Below, piece by piece: positions 26,801 through 38,800 of a DNA stretch of 64,000 bases; positions within the stretch are counted from its first letter, which is position 1, and each line of letters starts with the position of its first letter. The notes below the pieces were generated by a model that was not told the origin of the DNA, searched no databases, and was given only the letters and a program-made list of their open reading frames with translations. The position numbers and the translations under genes were made by a program. The stretch is from Lanius collurio (Eukaryota > Chordata > Aves > Passeriformes > Laniidae), in NCBI GenBank assembly GCA_020086605.1, contig JACBWW010000088.1, forward strand, positions 281,069 to 345,068, given 5' to 3'.

Positions 26801-29800
26801 TGCTTAAAAAAAAAGGAAGCACTTTTGGTTTTGGCCAGAAAATCAATGTCCCCATGCAGTCCACACAGTTCACTGCATGCATCCAGATGTGCTGACACAT
26901 TGGCTGGGGCACTTCTCCAGGCATTTACAGTCCCTGTCATCACCGTGTCTCAGTGCCAAACACAAATGCTGAAGACATCAGCTACCAACAGCTTTTTGCC
27001 TGTTCTGAGCTCAGGCTGGGATTTGTTCTCAGAGCGGGAATGTGGGCAGGGGTGGGTGTGACATGCTGGGGACAGCAATCACAGTGTGTGTGTGTGTGTG
27101 TGCTCCTGCTCTTCTGCCTGCAGATTAAATATGGTGACACAGCTACCTCAGAAGGAGTCCTCTTTGCCACCTACTCGGCGCTGATCGGTGAAAGCCAAGC
27201 GGGGGGACAGCACAGGACGCGCTTAAAACAGATTTTGGAGTGGTGCAGGGAAAACTTTGAGGGAGTTGTATCCTTACAAAAAATCCCAACAGCCAAAAAC
27301 TGGAGAGAGAGAGAAACTGCTGGTCGTGATTGTGCTTCAGCAGGGAACAAAGAGCTTGGGGCCATGTGAAGTCATGGGGAGCAGCTGTGGGAGCAGCCCA
27401 GTGCCTGCAGGAGACAGGAATCCCCCACACTCCAATCTCCTCCTGCCAGGATGCAGTTAAAGGGAGGAGGGGAGGAAGCAGCTGGGATTAACCTTTTCAT
27501 CATTCCTCTCCCTCAGTGTCACAAGACAAGACACACCTTGGAGGCGAAGGGAGAGGGAGGGGTGGATGTCTTTGGGTCTGAAGAGCACAGGGCCGGGTGA
27601 ACCCAGCAGATTCCATGTGTGGGCCATGAGTCACTCCTGTTGATACTGGGATAGGTTGTTCAGTTGATTGGAAGAGACTGGGCTGTATTTTCTGTCTCTT
27701 CCCATCCTGGGGATGAAAATAGATCCTTTCTCCTTAACTGACACTCCCCTCCAGATTGTTTTTGATGAATGCCACAAAGCCAAAAACGCTAGCTCTACTA
27801 AAATGGGCAAAGCAGTGCTGGACCTGCAGAACAAGCTGCCTCGAGCAAGGGTTGTCTATGCCAGTGCCACAGGTGAGCTGCTCTGCCCACGGTGTGGACG
27901 TGAGAGTGGCAGAAGTCCCCTCTTACCTGAAGGGGCACCCTGAGATGTGTATGGGATCCTGTAAGGAGAGGCCGGTGGTGCTGCAGGGCTAGAGAGGAGC
28001 TCAGTGTGCCCCATCACTGATGTTACTTGTGACTTTTTGGCAAAGTCAGATTAATTTCTCAGGTTTATCTTGTTCCTGGCCAGCTGTTCCAGCTGTTTGG
28101 TGATGTTTACCCGCTGTATGTAGGGAGGGCAATGTTTGGAAAGGTCTCCAAAGGCACAATGCAAATGACAACCTCTTCAGAGTTCTCTTCACTTGAGTCA
28201 CAACTGTTCCCAGCTGCTGTGGGTTTGCTGACAGTGACTTCTGTCCCAACAGGTGCCTCGGAGCCAAAAAACATGATTTACATGAGCCGCCTGGGGATCT
28301 GGGGGGAGGGAACCCCGTTCCGAGCCTTCGATGAGTTCCTGCACGCGATTGAGAAGAGGTGAGTCCTGTCCAGCCCTGGGCAAGGGGGGGCTTTGTGTGG
28401 GAAATGGTGCAGTGCCCGAGCATGGGGTGGGCAGTGTGAGCCAGGGGAGGGGCTGGTTCTGGAAAGGCACCTTCCCGATGCTGCCCCGGGACAGAGGGAG
28501 GGTCCCACAGCTGGGGCTCAAACTGGGGTTCCACAGCTGGGGTTCATAGCTGGGGCTCCTGACTGGGGTTCACAGCTGCAGCTCCAAGCTGGGTCCCACA
28601 GTTGTTGTCCTGTCGCAGGGGGGTCGGCGCGATGGAGATTGTGGCCATGGACATGAAGGTCAGTGGGATGTACATTGCTCGGCAGCTCAGCTTCACTGGA
28701 GTGACCTTCAGGATCGAGGAGATCCCTCTGGACCAGCAGTACAAGGCTGTCTATGACAAGGCAGCCAAGCTGGTGAGCTGGGCCTTGGTAGTGGGAGGCT
28801 GAGGTCTGACCATGCTTTGGGCACTGCCACTGGTATGTGGGAGGGTGTGAGGCCCCAAAATGTGGCCATGACCTCAAACGTAAGGAAAAGAGGTACACAA
28901 TGCTGAGCTGATGTAGTAAAAAAACGTAGACGTTTTTGCTTCTCTTGGAAAGTTCCACATTTGCAAACCAGAGCTGCATTGTGCTGATGGAGACGATCAC
29001 CAGTGTTCATCCAGCCCAGTGCACACTGATTTTAAATCAGATTACCAACCCTCAGACTGTTCTGATCACCTCCTGCGTGGCAGGAATAACAATGGAAATT
29101 CTATTAACTCATTCTTCTTGGAATTCTCTGCAGTGGGCAGAGGCCTTGATGGTGTTCCAGCAGGCAGCCGACTGCATCGGGCTGGAGTCTCGCAAGTCGC
29201 TGTGGGGTCAGTTCTGGTCGGCTCACCAGCGCTTCTTCAAGTACCTCTGCATCGCCGCCAAGGTGCGGCGCCTCGTGGAGCTGGCCCAGGAAGAGCTGGC
29301 CAGGGACAAGGTACAGGAGCAGCACCCACCAGCCTGACCTGGGCTTTTGTGAAGTCTGCAACCAAAGGGAGTTAATTATTGCTTGGCTTGGCAGCCAGTC
29401 CAAACCTCTTTAAGCCTGAATTTCTCTCCAGAGCGAAGTGCAGTGTCTGGGTTTCTGAGAATGTTCCTAGTGAATGATGCTGGGCAGTTAAGGTGGTCTC
29501 ATCTCCTGAGGTGTTGCCTGCTGTTTGTGTGGGCAGGCTGGGCTGGGAGGGGATTCTGGGTCGTGTTCAGGCTGGAAGTGTTCATGGCCATGTTGAATGG
29601 GGCTTGGAGCAGCGTGGTCTAGTGGAAGGTGTCCCTGCCTAGTGCAGGGATTTGAAACAAGATGAACTTTAAGGTCCTTCCAACCCAAACTCATTTGTGA
29701 TTGTACAAGTCTAGAAGAGGTACCAAACCCTCCACCTCAAGTACAGCTCTGTCCTTTCTTCCATCTGGGTGCACCTTGGAAATTTTAGGAAGAAACTTCC

Positions 29801-32800
29801 TAGCACAGTCAGTAAGATTCTGTGCTCAGAGTCCCCCTTTGTGGGGTCAGCACAGGAGGGTGTTGGATGCTGAAAGATTTGAGAGATGATTCTTCCTCAG
29901 GAGCCCTGCTACAGGCCCAGCATGAATTTACCTGGGACAGGGGCCAAGGGGAGGTACCTGGGCCTGGGAAATGCCTCGAGCCTGTGGCAGTGCAGCTGCC
30001 CTGACACCTCACTGTGCTATCCCTCGTGTCCCCACAGTGCATCGTCATCGGCCTGCAGTCCACGGGGGAGGCTCGGACCAGGGAGGTCCTGGATGAGAAC
30101 GATGGGCACCTCAACTGCTTTGTCTCTGCTGCAGAGTGAGTTAAAAATCCCTGTTTTCCTTTATGGGGTGTGTGGAAAGCTCTGCCCTGCAGCACAGAGC
30201 ACTGGAAGGTTGTAAAAATGAGTTTGATGTCAGCTCCCCCTGTACCATGGAGGGGACACTCAGGTGGATTCCTGAGGCACTGTATCTTCAGTGGGACTGT
30301 ATGAGCTACATCCTGGATTTTGAAGTCTCCTGTGGACTTAGAGGAAGAGCCTGATCCTACTGTCTGCACACATAAAAGAATTGTCAGAAGGAGAGCCAGA
30401 ACTGGAGCTCAGAGGTTGTTTGTGTGATGTGGCTCTGGAAAACAGGCTTTTGACATAGAAGAAATGAGCACGATAATTTCCTATGGTGGCAGAGGCTGGG
30501 ATGATGCTGTGGGGTGGCATCAGTGGAGCGGGGGAGGGAGGAGTATTGTGAGGAGTTTAGATCCACCAGAGTTGGCTTTTAACTCGTGTAGGAGGCAGGA
30601 TCAGTGTCCTGGCTGTGGCCATTGTTCCAGCTAACAGGAGAGCTGCCTGTGTCAGGAGTGAGCTGGCAGCAGGACTTGTGCTTCCTGTTCAGCAGAGAAT
30701 GAGACTCTGCTCCTTCTCCTTCCTGCAGCTTCCAAAACCCCATCTTGTCCCTGAATGTGGCTGTTCCTGCATGACAGGGGACAGAAGCCTGGGACATGGG
30801 TTGGGTTTCCTCTGTTCTGCAGAGCTATTTTCTTCTAAGTGACTTTTGCTGCAGGTGGGAGCAGTGAGAGATGCCTGAGGCAGCGGGAGGCCAGGTTAGG
30901 CCAAGCTTTCCTCCCACTTTGGTGGGGGTTTGGGTTGATCTGTGTCACTCCTCTGCCTGCAGCCCGTTCCTGAAAACCAAATGCAGTTTGGTGACAGCTC
31001 ACAGGGCAGGTCTGGCAGCTCCTTGGGTGATTTGGCCCCGTGGATTGGTTTCCTTGTCCCAGAACTCCAGTCTAGGGGATGGTGTGGTCCCTGGCTGTGC
31101 AGTGCAGGAGGAGGGGTCTGCCAGGGGTCCCACTCTGTGTGACTATCCCTGCTCCCAGGACCAGGAGCTCTGTGTTCCCTGTCTCCTGGCATCTGCTCAA
31201 CCTCCAAATGTGTGTCCTGGTGTTCCAGCACTTCAGGGGATTTCTGGAGGGGAGTGTGCTGGGAAGGAGCAGTTTAAAGATGCTGAGAAATGGGGTTAAA
31301 AATAAACATGGTCTTGTGAGTGGATTCCAGCCCAGGGCTCTGTTTTCAGGGAGTCAGGGAGGGCGAGTGCGGGAAATGAGTGGAATTTCACAGCCAGGAG
31401 GCTCTGGAGGGAGTGGTCATTGGGTCACCCCAGTGGGGGTGGGCAGGGGACAAGGGGTCATTCCTGGTGTCACATAACTGCAGTCACAGAGCTCTGTCCT
31501 TCTGGGGAGCAGTGTGGTTGCTGTCCCCTCCAGCCCCTCACACCAAGGGTCCTGCAGCTCCCTCCCCAGTTCCCAAGTCTCCCTTTTCTCACCCGGAGGA
31601 GTTGTCATGTCCATCCTATCACTTGTTGCTTGCAGCATTTGGGTTTGGGTTTTTGGGGTTTTTTGGATTTTTTTTTTTTTCCAAGCAGAGCTCAATCAGC
31701 ACCACCCCATTGCCCTGAGGTTTCATCCACACAGTCAGCATTTAAACATTTGCTCTTTGATTTGCAGAACAGTGCACAGAAACCTTTGGTTTTCACCTTT
31801 TCTGACTTTTTTTTCCTTGCATTCACTTGGAACTACTACAGATCTGTGTTCTGTCCCTTGGTTTTGTGGGAAGCAGGCCCATGGCCAGGGAGTTGGAATA
31901 CTTTGGTGGAGCACATTGTTGGATGGCCTGACAGTGGTCTGTGCTCTCAGGGCATGGAGAGGGGCTGGGACACTGGGACTTACTGGATTTTTGGTGTAAC
32001 AGCTTCCCAATGCAGTGTTTCCCATTTAAAACTCCCTCTTGGTTGCTCTATAAAGGTCCTGCAGCTCCAAGAGCCACCTTGTACCAAGGGCTGGCTGAGC
32101 CCAAGCTGGTGGCCATGGATGGGGTGGATTGACCTCTCTTCCATGGTCTGTGGGGCTATCCCAAACTCACATTGGTGCGTGATAACCAGCACGTTGCTGG
32201 TAGCTGGAATAAATTTTGCATCTTACTTTCAGAGGCGTCTTTCTATCACTAATTCAGAAGCACTTTCCTTCAACCAAAAGAAAGAGAGAAAAAGGAACTG
32301 GCATTAAAAGAAAACGTAAGAGCTCCCTCACTCCCAGCCCAGCCCCTGCCTCCTGCCCTGCTGCTCCCCCCACAGCCACTCAGGTTCTCTGCCTTTTGCC
32401 CTTCTCCCCACTTCATGCTTTTTGCTGCTCTCCCTGGTTTTGGTTTGCCCTCCTGCACATCTCCCATTGCTCCCTCATCCAGAGGATGGCAGCTCTGGGT
32501 CATCCCCCCTTTTCCTCCCTCTGCCCCACTGCCCTTGCCCTGCCACCCCTTCCCCTCCACCCACACTGGGGCAGATGGCACAAGGTCTGGCTGGTGTCTG
32601 AGCCCCTCCTGCAGCGAGGAGGGTCCTCCACAACCCCTTACTCAGAGCATGGCAGGTGTCCTGAGGAAAAAAAAATAATTTCCCTGCCAAATTATTTGTT
32701 GTGGCTGCGGGTAAGAAGAGTTTTGGGATTTCTCCTCCGGTGTGATGTGGAACAGGGGGAAGAGGGGGCAGCAGCACTGTCAGGTTGTGGAGCAGCCTGT

Positions 32801-35800
32801 GTGAGCTGATCCATGAACCTTCTCATGCAGGGGGGACACGTCATGGTGTGCCTGCAAGCAAACAATGTCCCAAAACACCACTACCTTCCTGTGTCCTGCA
32901 CACTCCTCTGGAGGCAATCCCCTGGGATTCTTTCCCAGAGGAGCTGGCACTGCTTAGAGCCAGCCATGTGCCCATCCTGACCTGTGCAGCCAACTTCAGC
33001 CCTGCTCAGGAGTGCCTTGTTCTTCCTTTCTCTCTCTTCCTTTCTCTTTCCCGCTCTCCCTCCCTCCCTCACTGCCACCCCCACCCCAGAGGCTCTGTCT
33101 TTCTGAGGTCAGACTGTCGTTTGGGGCAGGCTCAGCTCTTTTGGGATTCCTCCTGTCTCTCTGAGCTCGCCCACTCTGTCCTGCACTGGTGTCCCACTGG
33201 GGGCGGTGCCGTGACCCCGCTCGCTCTCTGGTGCAGGACGGCCGAGGGGCCGCTGCCCCAAGGCCCTGCGGGGCCCCTGTGACCAAGGGGTGGTCATCAA
33301 GATCAGCGATGACAGCAGCACCGACTCCGACATGGGGCTGGACAGCGACCTCACCTCCTCCCCAGAGTCCCCCTTAGAGACAGACGAGGTCATCTTCGTG
33401 GATCACACGTTTGGAGAGGACAGGGGTGAGTGGGGCAGTGACATGGGGACAGCTGGGGAGGGGGCACTGGGTCCTGCAGGGACTCCTTGGGGCTTGGGAC
33501 AGCCCTGTGATCTTGGCTGGGTTTTGTCTTGGTGGTCACACTCTGGCTTGTGAGGTGGATTCACACTCACCTGCTGTGGTCAGTGAGCAGGAGGAGTCTG
33601 CCCTGTGTGCTCCTTCCCCCAGCAGAAAGGGAGAGCCCAGAGGGAATTCACTCTGTGCTCAGCATTCACTGCAGGTCATAGGGCTTTTGTCCAGCAACAG
33701 TGCCCCCCAAAACCCTCTGGGACAACTTTTCCCCCCCTCTCTAATGTCCAGGTAACTCTAAACTTTTGCCTTTTACATCACAGGTAGTTTTCACATGCTG
33801 CCTTCCCAGAAAGAGCTACACAGCCTGAGAGAGCTAAAGGTCGAAAAGATGAAGCAGGATCTCCTAGCAAAAGTGAAAGCACTGGGCAAAGAGCTACCTC
33901 TCAACACCTTGGATGAACTGATTGATTACTTTGGGGGCCCGGAGAACGTGGCTGAGGTACTTCCCACAGTCAGTGTATTTTGGTGGCACTGGGTGAAAGG
34001 GAAAGGGGCCAGAGAAAAATCGTGGAATGGTTTGGTTGGGAAGGGACCTTAAAAATTATCTCATTCCACCCCTCTGCCCTGCTATCCCAGGTTGCTCCAA
34101 GCCCTGTCCAACCTGGCCTTGGACACTTCCAGGGATGGGGCAACCTGGGCCCACACAGGGAAAAATTTCTTCTGGTAAAAAAACCCCAAAACCAGGTTCC
34201 TGCTGGCAGAAGGTTTCCTCTCCCTGTCAATGTGAAAAAGCTGTTGGGAATTGACTGGATGGCCTTGCTGGGCCATGTGGCTCCCCAGCCTGTAGAGCCC
34301 CTCTCCTGTGTGCAGATGACGGGCCGGAAGGGACGCGTGGTTCGCAGGCCCGACGGCTCCGTCGTGTTCGAGTCCCGCGCCGAGCAAGGGCTCTCCATCG
34401 ACCACGTCAACCTGAAGGAGAAGGAGCGTTTCATGCAGGGGGAGAAGGTGAGCTGGGGTCCAGCTCCAAAAACCTGCATGGGACTGAGTGTGCTGAGAGG
34501 GGGAGGGAAGAGAGGGTGTCTGTGCCGCCCTGTGCCCTGCCAGCCTCAGACCAGCAGCTCTCTGTGGGTTTGACCTGCTGGAAGGTGACAAAGCTTCCCA
34601 GGTCCCTTTGTGGGCTGCTGCAGTGCCTGGGGCTGTTTCTTGAAGCTGTTTAACACATGTCCAGGAACCTCAGTCTGTTCTCACTCGGCTCTCCCGTAGC
34701 TCGTAGCGATAATCTCGGAGGCCTCCAGCTCAGGGATCTCCCTCCAAGCAGACAGACGGGTGAAGAACCAGAGGCGCCGGGTGCACATGACCCTGGAGCT
34801 GCCCTGGAGCGCAGACCGGGCCATCCAGCAGTTCGGTGAGGGCTGAGTATCCCCCAGCACTGTCACCTCCCCTGAGTGTGGGCCAGGCTGTGGGATGGGC
34901 CCTGGGAGGGTCTGGTGTGGTGATAACCCAAGGTGCATTTAGGAGATGTCTTTGTGGGGAGGAGAGCAGAGACACAGTCACTGGTGCTGCTGAGTCTTGG
35001 CAGAACTGGGTTTATAGCCCTGAGTTCTGGGGCAGAGGATGGACTCCCCAGGGTGAGCAAGATGGGCATTATGTGGCTTTTCTGGTTACATTCCCATTCC
35101 AGACAGATGGAACCTCCCGTTCCATCCCTGTTCCTGTGTCCCCGCAGGCCGAACGCACCGATCCAACCAGGTCTCTGCCCCCGAGTACGTGTTCCTCATC
35201 TCCGAGCTGGCGGGGGAGAGGAGGTTTGCATCCATCGTGGCAAAACGCCTGGAGAGCCTGGTGAGTGCCCACAGCAGACATCAGCTGTGATCCCCACAGG
35301 GCTCTGGTTCCCCCTGAGGAGGTTCTGGATCAGAGCTCCCTCTGGCATGGCCGCTGTGACTGGGGGGTTGTGTAACCCCTGGCTGAGGCATTGCAGTGCT
35401 GGAATGCAGAAGGCTTTCAGCATCCTGGGGTTTGGGAAAGGAAGAATACGTAACCAAGGCGCTGGGAGGAATTTCAGGGAAGCAAGAACCCATTTCCAGA
35501 TGCTGGAATTCCCCACTATTACTGGAGCATACACACATATTATTCCCAAAAAGCTGATGAAATAATTAATGTAATCATTAGCTCGCCTCTGTTTCATTTT
35601 CTTCACTTCTGCTAAATCCCCAAATCCTGCGGTGAAGTCTCAGTATTCCAGAGGAACACTGCCTCCCCATGGCACATTCTTGGACATGCCTTTGGCCATC
35701 CTGTTTTGCAACAGCTCAGACTAAGACCCTTTTGCTTCATCTGCCTTCCCAGGGTGCCTTAACTCACGGGGACCGACGGGCCACCGAGTCCCGGGACCTC

Positions 35801-38800
35801 AGCAAGTACAACTTCGAGAACAAGGTGACAGGGCCAGGCCGGTGCAGCGTGGCTGGGAGGGGGTTGGAGGAGCTGGGAGAAGGAGCTGGAGCCAGAGCCA
35901 GAGGCAGAGCCAGGAGGATCATTGCTGGCATCTGCAGGCAGGGCCCAGCCTAGCACCCAGCTCGTGCCTCCCAGCTTTGGCTCCCAGCTCCTGTGAGCTC
36001 GGAGTCGTGGTCAGACTGAGGATTCTGCTCCTACAGGAGCTGGGAGCCAAAGCTGGGAAAGGCACTCAGTCCTCTGTCCCCAGGGAGGGGCCTGTACTCC
36101 GTTCCCCTGGGGACATGGGAGGCACCAATGCAGCTTTCCCCCCTTGCCTTGTCTGTGTTCCTGGTGTGACAGCATTCTCTGTAGTGCTCAGCAGTGTGTG
36201 ACACCCTCAGTGGTGTCACCCTCACCAGTGTGTGACACCCTCAGCTGTGTGTGACACCCTCACCAGTGTCACCCTCAGCTGTGTGTGTGACACCCTCAGC
36301 TGTGTGTGACACCCTCACCAGTGTGTGACACCCTCATCAGTGTGTGACACCCTCATCAGTGTCACCCTCATCAGTGTGTGACACCCTCATCAGTGTGTGA
36401 CACCCTCATCAGTGTCACCCTCATCAGTGTGTGACACCCTCAGCTGTGTGTGACACCCTCAGTAGTGTGTGACACCCTCATCAGTGTCACCCTCAGCAGT
36501 GTGTGACACCTTCAGCTGTGTGTGTGACACCCTCATCTGTGTGTGTGACACCCTCAGCTGTGTGTGACACCCTCAGCTGTGTGTGACACCCTCAGCAGTG
36601 TCACCCTCACCAGTGTGTGACACCCTCAGCAGTGTGTGACACCCTCAGCTGTGTGTGACACCCTCAGCAGTGTGTGACACCCTCAGCTGTGTGTGTGACA
36701 CCCTCAGCAGTGTCACCCTCAGCAGTGTCACCCTCAGCTGTGTGTGTGACACCCTCAGCTGTGTGTGTGACACCCTCAGTAGTGTGTGACACCCTCAGCA
36801 GTGTGTGACACCCTCACCCCCAGCTCAGCTGCCTGTGTCAGTTCCTCCTGTGTGTGACTCTGGTCTCCTCCCGCAGTATGGGGCCAAAGCCCTGGACAGG
36901 GTCCTGTCCACCATCCTCAGCCACACGGAGAACAGGGTTCCTGTGCCCAGGAGCTATGAGAGAGGGGAGGATGCCTTTTTCCGTGGTAAGAACATTACCA
37001 GTGGTAAGAAGATTACCAGCTCCAGGGTTTCTGCTGCATGGGTTGGTCTCAGGTTTGGGATGCTGGAAGAACCGAGCAGGAGGTCAGAGGGAAAAAACAG
37101 AGGGGAAAGTGCCACTGGCTTATGATGTCACCCTGTCAGGCATGGGGAGGAGCTGAGTTCCTGGAGGGGAAGCAGTCCTGCAGTAATGCTGATGGGAGGC
37201 TCAGCCTCAGAATGCAAAAGATGTCTTGTGCCATTCCAGAAATGAAGCAGGGGCTCATCTCGGTGGGGATCTGCTGCAGCCAGATGAAGTACGGCACAAT
37301 CTCCGTGGAGAAGGGTACGTGTGGAGCTGCTCCTGCCCCAGGCAGGGGACAGATGGAAGAGACAGGGGTGCCCTGGCTCACCCACCCTCACGGGATTTGC
37401 TGGGCACCTGGGCAGGATGTTTGCCTTGAGGGGAAGGTGCTGTGGGAACAGCCTGAGCTGCAGATCCCGTGGCCCCACAGGAGCAGGCCTTGGACTGGGC
37501 TGCTTGTGGGGCTCTTTGGGAGGGGGCTGGTGGTTTCCATGTCCAGCTGTGCCACGTTCCCTGACCCACTGTGCTCTTGCAGACTGTTCCATCACCAAAT
37601 TCCTGAACCGCATCCTGGGCCTGGAGGTGGACAAGCAGAACATGCTCTTCCAGTATTTTTCTGACACTTTTGACTACCTGATTGAGAAGGACAAGAAGGA
37701 GGGCAAATACGACATGGGAATCCTTGGTATGGAGAAGGAGGGGTGGCCACAGCTCTGCCTTCTGCACCCCTGGGGTTCCTGTTCCTCCCAGGGCAGTGTC
37801 CCCACCCAGCACAGATCCTGACACCCAAGGAAGTGTTTTTGGGAGGATGTTCTTTACAAGAGACTTTTCTCCTTCCACAGATTTAGCCCCAGGAGTGGAT
37901 GAGATCTACGAGGAGAGCAAGGAGGTTTTCCTGACCCCAGGGCACCCACAGGACGGGCAGGTCGTGTTCTACAAGGTGGGCACCTGTCTCTGCCTGGTTC
38001 TAGGCTGTGCTGAGGGGGAATTTGTGAGGCAGACACCGAGGCACTCATCCTTCCCCTGGAGTTACAAATCCCTCTGTGTGTCCCTGTTCAGATCAGCGTT
38101 GACAGAGGCTTAAAGTGGGAGGAAGCCTATGAGAAGTCACTCAAACTGACAGGAACCTTTGATGGGTTCTACCTCTCCTACAAGGTACGTCCCTGGGCTC
38201 TGCCAGGGTGGCACCTCAGCTCAGGGGTGATTCCAGCAGGAAATCTGCTGTGGTTGTACGAGTGAAATGCCTCCAAGGACCTCCATCCTTGAAGGAAGGG
38301 GTTGGTTTAGAGAAATCTGGGGAGGGAGGCTGTGCCTGTGACCATCAGCTGTACCCCACAGGTGCGAGGCAGCAAATACACCTGTCTGCTGGCAGAGCAG
38401 AGCCGTGGGAAGAACTTCATCCTCTACAAGCCAAATATTGGGAAGCAAAGCCAGCCTGAGAGCCTGGACAGTCTGCAGAAGAAATACCGGCGGGTAGGTG
38501 GGACCTGCAGCCCCCAGTGGGAAGGGCATTCACTGTCACCCTGTCACAGCTCCTCATGGCTCTGCTGTAGATGGGCAGAGATGGTGGTAGCATCAGGTAT
38601 CCTGACTCCCAGCCCTGGATTTCACATTTTCTGCATCCTGGACAGTGGAAAATTCCTAATGTTGAGTGTTGTGCTGCAGGTGCTGCCCGAGGAAGCCAAG
38701 GAGCACTGGGAGAGCAGCTACCACTTCTCCTTGAAGAACTGTAACCACGCCGTGTGGTAAGGCAGCTGCAGCCCCAGCCCACCACACAATCCTTGGATGG

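Noticed and set aside
31420..32307. 295-codon plus-strand frame ending over an SBNO2 exon
   Set aside because: The frame differs from SBNO2 over the exon at 32233-32315, and the upstream part has no splice support or family similarity.
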